Below, one piece after another: positions 52,710-62,047 of a DNA stretch of 64,000 bases. Positions within the stretch are counted from its first letter, which is position 1. Each line of letters opens with the position of its first letter. The stretch comes from Nitrospiria bacterium. Its GTDB lineage: Bacteria > Nitrospirota > Nitrospiria > JACQBZ01. Location of the stretch: the NCBI GenBank assembly GCA_035498035.1, contig DATKAN010000038.1:62001-126000 (forward strand), written 5' to 3'. The position numbers were made by a program, and so were the translations under genes. The notes beneath the pieces were generated by a model. It ran no database searches and was not told the origin of the DNA. It saw only the letters and a program-made list of their open reading frames with translations.

Positions 52710-55652
52710 ATGGACTCATCCGAGATCGAACGCGAGGCTCAGCGAGTCGGTCGGGAAATTCTGACCCGCATGAAACGGGAGCGCCACTCCCTTTTTGAAA
52801 AAGAGTGGTGGCAGGGCCAGGTCCTTCGCTGGTGCATGGAGAATGAGTCTTTTAAGGTTGCATTCTTTCGATTCATCGACGTTCTGCCCAACCTGAAGTC
52901 CTCTGGGGACGTGGTGCGCCTTTTCCGGGAATATTTCGACCGTCCCGGGATCAATACCCCCCCGCTTCTTTCGTTGGGAATGAAGACCTTGATTCCGGGA
53001 TCGCCCGCCGTTCCGCTGGCCGCCAAGGCCATCCGTGCCAATGTCGAAATGATGGCCCGATCTTTTATCGCCGGCCGGGATCTAGATACGGCCCGCCCCC
53101 ACCTGGAGAAACTGAACCGTTCGGGCGCCGCCTGGTCGGTCTCGATGTTGGGGGAGGTGGCCGTCAGCGAGGAGGAATCCGAGGCGTACTTCCGTCGCTA
53201 CCTGGATGCGATCGAACAACTCGCGGGCTTTTCAACCGATGATTTGTCATCGGCAATCTCGGGAGACCGGTTCGGTACGATCCCGCGCGCCAACCTTGCC
53301 GTCAAGCTTTCGTCGCTGTATTCCCAAACGGATCCTCTGGACTGGGAAGGGAGCCTTTCCGTCCTGACCGAGCGTCTTGTCCGCCTGCTGATCCTTGCCC
53401 GAGAGCGGGGCGCGCACATTCATCTTGACATGGAACATTACGCGATCAAGGGTCTTATCCTGGAGGCCTTCTCCCGCGCGATGAATCGCCCGGAGCTTTC
53501 GGGATTCAGAGACGCCGGGATCGTGATCCAGGCCTACCTTCGCGATTCGGAAGAGGACCTCGAACGAATCCTGGCCTGGGCCGCTAAACACCGGTGCGGG
53601 ATTACCGTCCGCCTGGTGCGCGGCGCATACTGGGACTATGAATCGGTGACCCATCGCCAGAACGGCTGGACGGTCCCGGTCTATCTCGTCAAGGGGGAGA
53701 CGGATGCCAACTACGAACGTCTCGCGGACCGGTTGCTTGCGGCGTCCGATACGGTGCGCGCGGCGTTCGGCACCCACAATGTCCGCAGCCTCGCGTCGGT
53801 CATTGCGACGGCCCGCAGCCGCGGGATCTCCGAGCGGGACTTCGAGATTCAAATGCTTTTCGGAATGGCCGGTCCGCTGCAGGATGCGCTGACCGGAATG
53901 GGATTTCGGGTCCGGATCTACACGCCGGTGGGTGAACTGATCACCGGAATGGCCTATTTGGTCCGCCGACTGCTCGAGAACACCTCGAATGAATCATTCC
54001 TTCGAAGCTATTTTGTGGAGGGTCAATCTCCCGAGTCCGTGTTGGCCGCGCCGGCCGCCGCGCCACTGCGCGAGCCGAAGATCGAGAGTTTTCAAAACGA
54101 GCCCCCTCTGGATTTCCGGGTCGACCGGGTCCGTTCCCAATTCTCCGATGCGGTCGCATCCGTGCGCGGACAACTTGGACGGGATTATCCGCTTTGGATC
54201 GCCGGGGAGGCGGTTCGGACCGACGACTGGATCGTGTCGATCAATCCGGCCCATCCCTCCGAAGTGGTGGGACGGTCCGCATCGGCGGGGACACAGGAAG
54301 CCGACCGGGCGATCGCCGCGGCCGAGGCGGCCGTAATGGAATGGTCCCGCCAACCGGCCGGGGAGCGGGCCGGGATACTTCGGCGCGCCGCCGAGAGCCT
54401 TCGGACGCGACGGATGGAATTATCCGCCTGGGAGGTGTTCGAGGTCGGCAAAACATGGCGGGAGGCCGATCGGGATGTGAACGAGGCCATCGATTTTCTT
54501 CGGTACTATGCCGATGAGATCGAGCGGAAAGCGCCCTCCCGTCGGCTGGGAGACTATCCGGGAGAGCGGAATCTCTATTCCTATGTCCCGATCGGGATCG
54601 GGGTCGTGATCGCGCCCTGGAACTTTCCGCTGGCGATCCCGGCCGGAATGGTCTCGGCCGCCCTGGCGGCCGGCAACGCAGTTTTGTTCAAACCCTCGGA
54701 ACTGTCACCCGTCATGGGGTACCATCTGGTCAAAGCTTTTACGGAGGCCGGCCTCCCGGAGGGCGTCTTGGCCTATCTTCCCGGACGGGGCGAGATCGTG
54801 GGGGACTATCTCGTTCGCCATCCCGCCATCGGCTATATCACCTTCACCGGTTCCCGGGAAGTGGGCCTCGGAATCATCGAGCGGGCGGCCCGGCCGGCCG
54901 AGGGCCAGCGGCATGTCAAGCGGGTTGTGGCGGAGATGGGCGGAAAGAACGCCATTATTGTCGACGAGACGGCCGATTTGGACCTCGCCGTGCCGGGCGT
55001 GGTCCAGTCCGCGGTCGGCTTTCAGGGCCAGAAGTGCTCGGCCTGCTCACGCGCAATCGTCCTGGAGTCGGTTTATGACGCATTTCTCGGTCGGCTGATC
55101 GGGGCTTTGAAATCGCTTCGCATCGGTCCGCCGGAAGATCCGGCGACCGAGCTCGGGCCGGTCATCGATGCGGCGGCCCAGCGGCGGCTCCGGACGGCCA
55201 TCGAGGAAGGAGCCCGGGAAGGACGGCTGATCCTTCAGGTGACGGAGGTCCCGCCGGAAGGTTTCTACGTCGGACCGGCCGTGATCGCGGATCTCGCCCC
55301 GGAATGCCGGATCGCTCGGGAAGAGCTTTTCGGTCCGGTTGTGGCCGTCCTGCGCGCGAAAAATCTGGACGAGGCGATCCGGATCGCCAATAACACGGAC
55401 TACGCCCTGACCGGCGGGTTGTATTCGCGCAGCCCGGCCGCCATCGAGCGCGTGTCGAGGGAAATGACGGCGGGCAATCTCTACATCAACCGGGGTATCA
55501 CGGGGGCCCTGGTCGGCCGGCAACCGTTCGGAGGCTATCGCCTATCGGGGGTGGGGTCAAAGGCGGGGGGGCCGGATTACCTGCTTCAGTTCATGATCCC
55601 GAAAGTGGTGACCGAAAACACGATGCGACGAGGTTTTGACTCAGCCGACTAA
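52710..55652 (+). CDS. putA: Bifunctional proline dehydrogenase/1-pyrroline-5-carboxylate dehydrogenase
   Basis: Oxidises proline to glutamate. 980 aa: a minimal PutA without the DNA-binding domain of enteric forms. The FAD-dependent proline dehydrogenase barrel covers about residues 100-450 (VRLVRGAYWDYE; FGTHNVRSL). The aldehyde dehydrogenase spans about 480-980, with WNFPLAIPAGM, catalytic Glu in VVAEMGGKNA and catalytic Cys in FQGQKCSACSR. No ribosome site precedes the ATG. Convergent with panC, 13 bases away. Confidence 0.95.
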   Translation: MDSSEIEREAQRVGREILTRMKRERHSLFEKEWWQGQVLRWCMENESFKVAFFRFIDVLPNLKSSGDVVRLFREYFDRPGINTPPLLSLGMKTLIPGSPAVPLAAKAIRANVEMMARSFIAGRDLDTARPHLEKLNRSGAAWSVSMLGEVAVSEEESEAYFRRYLDAIEQLAGFSTDDLSSAISGDRFGTIPRANLAVKLSSLYSQTDPLDWEGSLSVLTERLVRLLILARERGAHIHLDMEHYAIKGLILEAFSRAMNRPELSGFRDAGIVIQAYLRDSEEDLERILAWAAKHRCGITVRLVRGAYWDYESVTHRQNGWTVPVYLVKGETDANYERLADRLLAASDTVRAAFGTHNVRSLASVIATARSRGISERDFEIQMLFGMAGPLQDALTGMGFRVRIYTPVGELITGMAYLVRRLLENTSNESFLRSYFVEGQSPESVLAAPAAAPLREPKIESFQNEPPLDFRVDRVRSQFSDAVASVRGQLGRDYPLWIAGEAVRTDDWIVSINPAHPSEVVGRSASAGTQEADRAIAAAEAAVMEWSRQPAGERAGILRRAAESLRTRRMELSAWEVFEVGKTWREADRDVNEAIDFLRYYADEIERKAPSRRLGDYPGERNLYSYVPIGIGVVIAPWNFPLAIPAGMVSAALAAGNAVLFKPSELSPVMGYHLVKAFTEAGLPEGVLAYLPGRGEIVGDYLVRHPAIGYITFTGSREVGLGIIERAARPAEGQRHVKRVVAEMGGKNAIIVDETADLDLAVPGVVQSAVGFQGQKCSACSRAIVLESVYDAFLGRLIGALKSLRIGPPEDPATELGPVIDAAAQRRLRTAIEEGAREGRLILQVTEVPPEGFYVGPAVIADLAPECRIAREELFGPVVAVLRAKNLDEAIRIANNTDYALTGGLYSRSPAAIERVSREMTAGNLYINRGITGALVGRQPFGGYRLSGVGSKAGGPDYLLQFMIPKVVTENTMRRGFDSAD

Positions 55653-55665
55653 TCCCTTCCGGGGT

Positions 55666-56508
55666 TTAAGGTTTAACCAATGCATTATCGATCAGACGGG
55701 TCTTGCCGATCCAGACCGCCAGCAACAAAACGACCGGTCCTTCAATCCGGCCCACCACGCTCAAGGTATCGGGATGAACGATCGCTACATAGTCGATTCG
55801 GGCCAACGGTTCTTCCTGGATCAATAGGGCCATGGCCTCCCGGACCGCCCCCGCGTCGCGCTCGCCCCGGTCAATTTGCGCCCTTCCGATTTGTAGGGCT
55901 CTGAATAGGACAAGAGCCGCCTTGCGCTCCTCGGCCGATAGGTAACGGTTGCGCGAGCTCAGGGCCAGCCCGTCGTTTTCACGGACGGTCGGACTCACGA
56001 CGATCCTGACCGGGAAATTCAGGTCACGCACCAGTTGCCTGATGACCACGGTCTGCTGATAATCCTTTTGTCCGAAGAAGGCGACGTCCGGCCGGACGAT
56101 CTGGAAGAGCTTCGCCACCACCGTCGCGACCCCCGAGAAGTGTCCCGGACGGAATGCACCCTCCAATATCTCGCCGATCCGTCCGACCCGGATCCGGGTG
56201 GCATGACCTTTAGGATAAACGGCGTCGGCCTCCGGCCTGAAAAGAAGGGCGGCCTTCTCGCGTCGGCAGAGGGCGGCGTCGCCCTTGGCGTCTCTTGGGT
56301 ATCGGGCATAATCTTCGTTCGGTCCGAACTGGGCGGGATTGACAAAGATGCTCACGACGACCGCGTCACATCGCCGCCGCGCCGCCCGCATGAGCGAAAG
56401 ATGCCCTTCATGCAACGCCCCCATCGTCGGGACGAAACCGATCGTCGCTCCGCTCCGCCGCCCTTCGGCCCACTTCGACATCTGGGGGATGCTTTGAATG
56501 ATTCTCAT
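55666..56508 (-). CDS. panC: Pantothenate synthetase
   Basis: Joins pantoate and beta-alanine using ATP. About 280 aa with VPTMGALHEGHLSLMRAA (HIGH-like motif), VNPAQFGPNEDYARYPR, FGQKDYQQ and ALSSRNRYLS (KMSKS-like). ATG at 56508 gives the family-like start MRIIQSI; ATG at 56520 is four residues upstream. Last gene of the dapA operon. Confidence 0.95.
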   Translation of the reverse strand: MRIIQSIPQMSKWAEGRRSGATIGFVPTMGALHEGHLSLMRAARRRCDAVVVSIFVNPAQFGPNEDYARYPRDAKGDAALCRREKAALLFRPEADAVYPKGHATRIRVGRIGEILEGAFRPGHFSGVATVVAKLFQIVRPDVAFFGQKDYQQTVVIRQLVRDLNFPVRIVVSPTVRENDGLALSSRNRYLSAEERKAALVLFRALQIGRAQIDRGERDAGAVREAMALLIQEEPLARIDYVAIVHPDTLSVVGRIEGPVVLLLAVWIGKTRLIDNALVKP

Positions 56509-56538
56509 GGAGCCATACAAAACGAAATGATTGCGGGT

Positions 56539-57177
56539 TTATTTTTTCGGAATGTAGTACTGAATTCCCTTCTTCATCTGCCGGATCTGATGGAGGAGAT
56601 CATCGAGATCGGCCCGCCGGTTCACAAAGTCGATCTCCGAGGTTTGAACAACCAGAAGCGGGGACCCGGCGTATTGGAAAAAGTAATCGTTGTAGGCCTG
56701 GTTTAAGGTCTCGAGATAGTCGGGTGTCAACGGTTTTTCGTAATCCAGGCCGCGGCGACGAACGCGGTCCATCAAAACCTCGGGGCCGGCCTGAAGATAG
56801 ATGACCAGATCCGGGGTCGGGATCGTGGGGTTCAGAAGAAAATAGAGCTGATCATACAAAGCCAGTTCGCTGGCTTCCAGGTTGATCGAGGCGAAGATCC
56901 GGTCCTTCGGGAAAAAATAGTCCGTGACCGTCGTCCGCTCGAACAGGTCCAACTGGGACAGTTCCTGGAGCTGGCGGTAACGGGAAAGGAGAAAAAAGAT
57001 CTGGGTCTGGAAGGCGAGACGCTTGGGGTCTTTGTAGAATTCCTTCAGAAACGGGTTGTCCTCGGCGCGCTCCAAAACGAGTCTCCCGCTCAGTTCGCGG
57101 GCCAGGAGTTTGGCCAAACTGGTTTTTCCGACGCCGATCGGTCCTTCGATGACCAGATATTTGGGTCCTTTCGCCAT
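56539..57177 (-). CDS. Deoxynucleoside kinase (dGK/dCK family)
   Basis: Salvage kinase phosphorylating deoxynucleosides. 212 aa: P-loop IEGPIGVGKTSLAK, an ERAEDNPFL segment, the substrate region ERTTVTDYFFPKDRIFA and the lid DRVRRRGLDYEK. The trio panC, kinase, folK is a recurrent arrangement. Two bases after folK. Confidence 0.9.
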   Translation of the reverse strand: MAKGPKYLVIEGPIGVGKTSLAKLLARELSGRLVLERAEDNPFLKEFYKDPKRLAFQTQIFFLLSRYRQLQELSQLDLFERTTVTDYFFPKDRIFASINLEASELALYDQLYFLLNPTIPTPDLVIYLQAGPEVLMDRVRRRGLDYEKPLTPDYLETLNQAYNDYFFQYAGSPLLVVQTSEIDFVNRRADLDDLLHQIRQMKKGIQYYIPKK

Positions 57178-57179
57178 CC

Positions 57180-57701
57180 CTATCCGGCCTTTTGTTCAAG
57201 GGGAAACGGCGCCCACCGGCGGACCTCCTGAAGGTCCCTGACCCCTTGCAGAAGTTGCAACGCCGTTTTGTGCAGTGTCGGGTGCTTCAGCTCCGGGGCG
57301 ATCTCGGCCAGCGGCTCCAATACAAATCGCCGTTGATGGGCCCGGGGATGCGGGATCGTCACTTCGGGTCCCTGAATGACCCGGTCTCCGTAAAACAGAA
57401 TGTCCAAATCGATGGTCCGAGGTCCGAAGCGCACGCTGCGCTTTCGGCCGAGGAACTGCTCCACCTCCTGGCAGGCCTGGAGGAGGTCGCGGGGAGAGAG
57501 CGTCGTTCGAACGGCCGTGACGCAGTTGATAAACCATTCCTGGTCCGTCCGCTCCAGAGGGGCGGTCTCGTAAAGGGATGAGACCGCGACGAGCGAGGTC
57601 TTCGGGAAACATGCGATGAACCGGACGGCCTCTTGGCAGTAGGCCTGCCGGTCGCCCATGTTGGAGCCGATTCCGATGTAAGCGATCACGGATTCCGTCA
57701 T
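57180..57701 (-). CDS. folK: 2-amino-4-hydroxy-6-hydroxymethyldihydropteridine pyrophosphokinase
   Basis: Folate pathway enzyme activating the pterin for FolP. 173 aa with YIGIGSNMGDRQAY, SSLYETAPLERTDQEWFINCV and the signature RFGPRTIDLDILFYGD. Four-base ATGA overlap with dapL shows coupled translation. Confidence 0.95.
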   Translation of the reverse strand: MTESVIAYIGIGSNMGDRQAYCQEAVRFIACFPKTSLVAVSSLYETAPLERTDQEWFINCVTAVRTTLSPRDLLQACQEVEQFLGRKRSVRFGPRTIDLDILFYGDRVIQGPEVTIPHPRAHQRRFVLEPLAEIAPELKHPTLHKTALQLLQGVRDLQEVRRWAPFPLEQKAG

Positions 57702-58867
57702 GACAGCAAACGCTCCATCCGGCCGACCGCTTCCATGAGCCGATCGTTCGGCACGGTCAGCGCCATCCGGATGTATCCCTGCCCGGATTTTCCGAATCCC
57801 GATCCGGGGGTGGTTACGATTCCGGCCCGGTCCAAAAGGTGCATCGTGAACTTCATGGCGGTGAAGCCCTTCGGAACGCCGACCCAGACATAGAACGTGG
57901 CTTTGGGCGGGTCGACCGACAGGCCGAGCCCCAAAAGACCCGAGACCAACGTGTCCCTTCGTTCCTGATAGACTTTCCGGATTTCATCCGTGATCGCTTC
58001 CCTCAAGTTCAACGCCTCAATCCCCGCCTCCTGGACGGCCTGGAAAACTCCCGAGTCGAGATTGCTTTTGACTTTTCCCAAGGCGGCCAGGATCCCGGGA
58101 TGGCCTACCGCGAATCCGATCCGCCATCCGGTCATATTGAAGGTCTTTGAAAGCGAATGAAACTCAATTCCAACTTCCTTGGCCCCGTCCAGTTCCAGGA
58201 AACTCATCGGCCGTTCCCCGTCGAAGTAAACCTCCGAATACGCATTGTCGTGACAGACGATCAGCTTGTGGCGCCGGGCCAACCGAATCGCTTCTTTAAA
58301 AAATTCCTTTCCGGCGGTAGCCGAGGTCGGGTTGTTCGGGTAGTTGATGAACAAAACCCGCGCTTTTTTTAGGATCGCCTTTGGGATTCGGCCGAAATCC
58401 GGCAGAAAATGGTTTTCCTTTCGGAGCGGCATGAAATGGGACCGGCCACCTGCGAACAGGGTCCCGGCGTGATAGACCGGGTATCCCGGATCCGGGATCA
58501 AGGCCACATCTCCGGGATTGATGAAAGCCAGCGGAGCATGGCCGATGCCCTCTTTCGATCCGATCAGGGTCAGGACCTCGTTTTTTGGATCGAGACGGAC
58601 CCCAAAGCGCCGCTGATACCAGTCGGCCGCCGCCTGTCGAAAGGTCAGCAGCCCTTCATAGGAGGGGTACTGATGATTTTTAGGGTCCTCGGAAGCGCGT
58701 TGGAGCCGCTGAATGATCGACACCGGGGTGGGGAGATCCGGGTCGCCGATTCCAAGGTTGATCAGGTCGGTTCCCTTGGCCAATGCCTTTTGCTTGAGTT
58801 GATCGATCGCCGCAAAGAGGTAGGGCGGAAGGTTTTTGATTCGATTTGCGAGATGGGGTTTCGGCAT
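57698..58867 (-). CDS. dapL: LL-diaminopimelate aminotransferase
   Basis: Converts tetrahydrodipicolinate directly to LL-diaminopimelate, bypassing the acyl-intermediate steps. 389 aa, class I/II aminotransferase; ANRIKNLPPYLFAAIDQLKQ and INLGIGDPDLPTP near the N-terminus are typical of DapL. PLP lysine in HSLSKTFNMTGWRIGF. With dapA and dapB in the same operon the DAP route to MurE is nearly complete (only dapF and the aspartate steps are missing here). Confidence 0.92.
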   Translation of the reverse strand: MPKPHLANRIKNLPPYLFAAIDQLKQKALAKGTDLINLGIGDPDLPTPVSIIQRLQRASEDPKNHQYPSYEGLLTFRQAAADWYQRRFGVRLDPKNEVLTLIGSKEGIGHAPLAFINPGDVALIPDPGYPVYHAGTLFAGGRSHFMPLRKENHFLPDFGRIPKAILKKARVLFINYPNNPTSATAGKEFFKEAIRLARRHKLIVCHDNAYSEVYFDGERPMSFLELDGAKEVGIEFHSLSKTFNMTGWRIGFAVGHPGILAALGKVKSNLDSGVFQAVQEAGIEALNLREAITDEIRKVYQERRDTLVSGLLGLGLSVDPPKATFYVWVGVPKGFTAMKFTMHLLDRAGIVTTPGSGFGKSGQGYIRMALTVPNDRLMEAVGRMERLLS

Positions 58868-58895
58868 ATAGAAAGAACCGCTCCTTTCCGTTCGA

Positions 58896-59648
58896 TTATT
58901 GTACCGGGTTTATGAGCCGGCCGATGCCTTCGATCACGATTTCGACGGTATCGCCGGATTTCATAGGACCGACGCCGGCCGGGGTTCCCGTCGCGATTAC
59001 GTCGCCGGGAAGCAGGGTCATGACCTGCGAAATGAAACTCACCAGGGCCGGCACATTAAATATGAGCTGCGCCGTGCTGGCCGCCTGACGTCGCTCCCCG
59101 TTCAGATAGCTTTCGACTTTCAGGTTGTCCGGTCGGAGATCGGTTACGATCCAGGGGCCGAGAGGCGCAAAGGTGTCGAAACCCTTGGCGCGGGTCCATT
59201 GCCCGTCCTCTTTCTGGAGGTCTCGGGCGGTGACATCGTTGATGCAGGTGTATCCCAAAATAAAATTCGGCGTTTCCCCCGGGGCGAGTTGGACTGCCCG
59301 TTTGCCGATCACGACGGCCAGTTCGGCTTCGTAATCCACGCGTCGGGATCGCGCGGGGAGACGGATCGGTTCCTGAGGATCGAGTACCGCCGTGGACGGT
59401 TTTAGAAACAGCAACGGCTCCTTGGGAAGTTCTTTCTTAAACTCCGCGGCGTGGTCCTGATAATTGACGCCGACCGCAACGATCTTGGAGGGTTCGCAAG
59501 GAGCCAACAGTCGGGCGGATTTGACGGGGACGGCTTCGTCGGTAGGCGTGTATCCAGAAAAAGGATCCCCATCGATCCGGCGGATCGTCTCGTCTTCAAG
59601 AAGACCGTAGGTGATCCTGTTGTGATGTTGAAATCGGACGAATTTCAC
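58896..59648 (-). CDS. Fumarylacetoacetate hydrolase family protein
   Basis: 250 aa, FAH fold with the metal ligands in YEAELAVVIGK and YTCINDVTARDLQ, and the late GDVIATGTPAGVG. Members hydrolyse or decarboxylate beta-diketo acids such as oxaloacetate or acylpyruvates. It lies between dapB and dapL, so removal of oxaloacetate or a pathway by-product is possible. The substrate cannot be assigned from sequence. Confidence 0.9.
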   Translation of the reverse strand: MKFVRFQHHNRITYGLLEDETIRRIDGDPFSGYTPTDEAVPVKSARLLAPCEPSKIVAVGVNYQDHAAEFKKELPKEPLLFLKPSTAVLDPQEPIRLPARSRRVDYEAELAVVIGKRAVQLAPGETPNFILGYTCINDVTARDLQKEDGQWTRAKGFDTFAPLGPWIVTDLRPDNLKVESYLNGERRQAASTAQLIFNVPALVSFISQVMTLLPGDVIATGTPAGVGPMKSGDTVEIVIEGIGRLINPVQ

Positions 59649-59651
59649 CGA

Positions 59652-60458
59652 CTATCTGAGCCCCAGGACATCCTGCATGTCGTATAGCCCGGGCGGGCGG
59701 CCTGAAACCCATCGCGCCGCGACGAGGGCGCCCCGCGCGAAATTGTCCCGGCTGTGGGCCCGGTGGGTGATCTCGATTCGTTCACCCGGCCCGGCAAAGA
59801 TCACGGTGTGCTCGCCCACCACATCGCCGGCGCGAACCGACTGGATCCCGATTTCATTTGGTTTCCGTTCGCCGATCATTCCTTTTCGCCCAAATACGCC
59901 GACCCGGTCCAGGTCGCGTTTCAATGTCCCGGCGACGACCTCGGCCATCTTCATGGCCGTCCCGCTGGGGGCGTCCTTTTTTAACCGGTGATGCACCTCG
60001 ACGATCTCGACGTCGTAGTCGTCGCCGGTCACGCGGGCCGTATCGGCCAGGATCTTGAAGACCAGGTTGACGCCCACGCTCATGTTCGGCGACAGCACGC
60101 AGGGGATCTGTTTTGCGAAGTCGCGGATTTGCCCCATTTCGGTATTGGAGAATCCGGTCGTGCCGATCACGATTGCTTTTCCCGCCTCGGCCACCTCCGG
60201 CAGGATTCCAATCGTGCCGGAGGGCTCGGTGAAATCGATCACCACATCGCCCTTCGGCAAGGCCGGTCCGATCGCATGCCCAATGGAAATCCCCATAGGC
60301 CCGCAGCCGGCGACGTCTCCCGCATCCCTGCCGACGGCCGGGAGGCCGTACTTCTCGACGGCTGCGGACAACTGCAGGCCGTTGGCCTTATCCCGCATCA
60401 AAGCGATAACCCGGCTGCCCATCTTGCCGGAAGCGCCCATGACGATGACATTGACCAT
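59652..60458 (-). CDS. dapB: 4-hydroxy-tetrahydrodipicolinate reductase
   Basis: Second committed step of DAP/lysine synthesis. 268 aa from ATG at 60458 (MVNVIVMGASGKMG), a Rossmann start; the frame extends three codons further. Catalytic segment VEVHHRLKKDAPSGTAMKMAE is intact, as are IGTTGFS and SPNMSVGVNLVF. Confidence 0.95.
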   Translation of the reverse strand: MVNVIVMGASGKMGSRVIALMRDKANGLQLSAAVEKYGLPAVGRDAGDVAGCGPMGISIGHAIGPALPKGDVVIDFTEPSGTIGILPEVAEAGKAIVIGTTGFSNTEMGQIRDFAKQIPCVLSPNMSVGVNLVFKILADTARVTGDDYDVEIVEVHHRLKKDAPSGTAMKMAEVVAGTLKRDLDRVGVFGRKGMIGERKPNEIGIQSVRAGDVVGEHTVIFAGPGERIEITHRAHSRDNFARGALVAARWVSGRPPGLYDMQDVLGLR

Positions 60459-60545
60459 CGATCCCAATCCTTTAAAATAGACGGCCCAGGACTCTTAGGG
60501 TTTGTTGAATCCGCGAATCCTGTCCTTGGGACGCCCGCCGATCGG

Positions 60546-61430
60546 CTAAAGCAGGCCGTATTCCCTCATCGCCTTTTTCAGCGCGGCCTGGTTTGTCTCC
60601 GACATCGGACAGAGCGGAAGACGGACCTCCTCGGAACATTTTCCCATCCATCCCAGCGCCGTCTTAACCGGGATCGGGTTAGTTTCCACGAAGAGTGCGT
60701 CCACCAGCGGAGACATCCCGAAATGCAGTCGTCGGGCCTTGTCCCAATCCCCTTTGAGGGCCGCCCTGACCATCTCGGCGCAGTCCTTGGGAATGAGATT
60801 GGCCGCGACCGAGATCACGCCGCGTCCACCGAGGGCGAGGATGGCCAGCGTCAGGGCGTCGTCCCCCGAAAGGACGGCCAGCCGGTCGCCGCACAGCCGC
60901 ATCACCTCGCTGATCTGTTGCAGCGACCCCGAAGATTCCTTGATCGCGACGATGTTTTTGGCTCCGGTTTTCGGGTCCACCAGCCGGGCCACGGTGGCCG
61001 GGAGCATGTTGACGCCCGTCCGTCCGGGAATATTGTACGGCATCAGCGGGAGGTTCACCGCCTTGGCGACCGTCTTGAAATGCTGGTAGAGGCCTTCCTG
61101 AGTCGGTTTGTTGTAGTAGGGACAGATCAACAGGGCCGCGTCCGCGCCGACCTTCTTGGCGTGGCGCGTGAGGGCGACGGCCTCTTCGGTGCTGTTCGAG
61201 CCGGTTCCCGCGATCACAGGCACCCGCCCGCGAACGATCTTTACGGTTGCTTCGATGACGCGGTTGTGCTCTTCATGGCTGAGCGTCGCCGATTCCCCCG
61301 TCGTTCCGCACGGAACGATTCCCGACGTGCCCCCGGCGATCTGAAACTCGATCAGTTCGGCAAAGGCCTTCTCGTCCAGTTTCCCCTTCCTGAACGGGGT
61401 GACGATCGCGACCATCGAACCTGAAAACAT
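60546..61430 (-). CDS. dapA: 4-hydroxy-tetrahydrodipicolinate synthase
   Basis: Condenses pyruvate with aspartate semialdehyde. 294 aa. Features: VPCGTTGESATLSHEEH, YYNKPTQEGLYQHF, YNIPGRTGVNM and Schiff-base lysine in VAIKESSG. First gene of the operon; AAAGGAG precedes the start. Confidence 0.96.
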   Translation of the reverse strand: MFSGSMVAIVTPFRKGKLDEKAFAELIEFQIAGGTSGIVPCGTTGESATLSHEEHNRVIEATVKIVRGRVPVIAGTGSNSTEEAVALTRHAKKVGADAALLICPYYNKPTQEGLYQHFKTVAKAVNLPLMPYNIPGRTGVNMLPATVARLVDPKTGAKNIVAIKESSGSLQQISEVMRLCGDRLAVLSGDDALTLAILALGGRGVISVAANLIPKDCAEMVRAALKGDWDKARRLHFGMSPLVDALFVETNPIPVKTALGWMGKCSEEVRLPLCPMSETNQAALKKAMREYGLL

Positions 61431-61493
61431 GGCGTATCTCCTTTAATGGGTGGAACCCGGCGAAGCCTTTCCATCCCTTTTGTAAGAGGATCT

Positions 61494-61522
61494 ATCATAC
61501 GGAAGTCGAAAGGTAAAATCAA
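61494..61522 (-). promoter_or_regulatory. Sigma70-type promoter of the dapA operon
   Basis: On the minus strand TTGATT, 17 bases, TATGAT. It starts one base after a terminator hairpin and drives dapA-dapB-FAH-dapL-folK-kinase-panC. Confidence 0.68.
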
Positions 61523-61523
61523 T

Positions 61524-61541
61524 CCGGCTCTTCAAAGCCGG
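61524..61541 (-). terminator. Probable intrinsic terminator after the VOC gene
   Basis: Minus-strand hairpin CCGGCT-TTGAAG-AGCCGG followed by ATTGATTTTA, a modestly T-rich run. It separates the VOC transcript from the dapA operon. Confidence 0.55.
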
Positions 61542-61557
61542 GCCGATGTGCTGCGGC

Positions 61558-61947
61558 TCATTTTTTCTTTTGGGGTTTCTCAATCAGCTCGATCTCGTAC
61601 CGGTCCGGGGCATCGATAAAACAGAAGCGGCTTCCCGACGAGCTGACGGTCGGTCCGTCCGTGATCGGGATCCCTTTATCTTTGAGTTGCGCGATGGTTT
61701 GATCGAGGTCGTACACCTCGAAGGCGAGATGCACAAGATCCTCCTGCACCCGGACCCTTCCGCTGGTCGGAAACGAGCAGATCTCGATCAGTTCGTCGCT
61801 GTTCGGCGTTTTAAGAAAGGCCAGCTCGGACCCCCGCGGGGACCGGCTTCGTTCCACCACCTTCAATCCCAAAATGTCCCGATAGAAACGGAGGGTCTCC
61901 TCCATGTCATTGACCCGCATCCGGGTATGAAGCAGTTTTTTGATCAT
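61558..61947 (-). CDS. Glyoxalase/VOC-family protein (lactoylglutathione lyase-like)
   Basis: 129 aa with two beta-alpha-beta-beta-beta modules. Potential metal ligands are His7 (LLHTRMRVND), Glu in LIEICS, His in DLVHLAFEV and Glu in YEIELIE. This fits glyoxalase I (GloA), which detoxifies methylglyoxal. Other VOC enzymes share the fold, so the reaction is tentative. Divergent from uvrC. Confidence 0.85.
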   Translation of the reverse strand: MIKKLLHTRMRVNDMEETLRFYRDILGLKVVERSRSPRGSELAFLKTPNSDELIEICSFPTSGRVRVQEDLVHLAFEVYDLDQTIAQLKDKGIPITDGPTVSSSGSRFCFIDAPDRYEIELIEKPQKKK

Positions 61948-61968
61948 AAGGGGCTCCGTGGCTCCTAT

Positions 61969-61997
61969 TCTATAACAGATGAGGTCGGTTCTGGCAA
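61969..61997 (-). promoter_or_regulatory. Sigma70-type promoter of the VOC gene
   Basis: On the minus strand TTGCCA, 17 bases, TATAGA, about 20 bases before the start codon; divergent from the uvrC promoter. Confidence 0.55.
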
Positions 61998-62011
61998 GCG
62001 GAACGACGGAA

Positions 62012-62041
62012 TTGATTCCAAGCGTGGTAGAGGATTATAAT
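62012..62041 (+). promoter_or_regulatory. Sigma70-type promoter of uvrC, probably leaderless
   Basis: TTGATT, 18 bases, TATAAT, then six bases and ATG at 62048, so the transcript would begin at or next to the start codon. AGAGG (62029-62033) lies within the promoter and could only serve a longer transcript. Confidence 0.6.
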
Positions 62042-62047
62042 TTGTTG

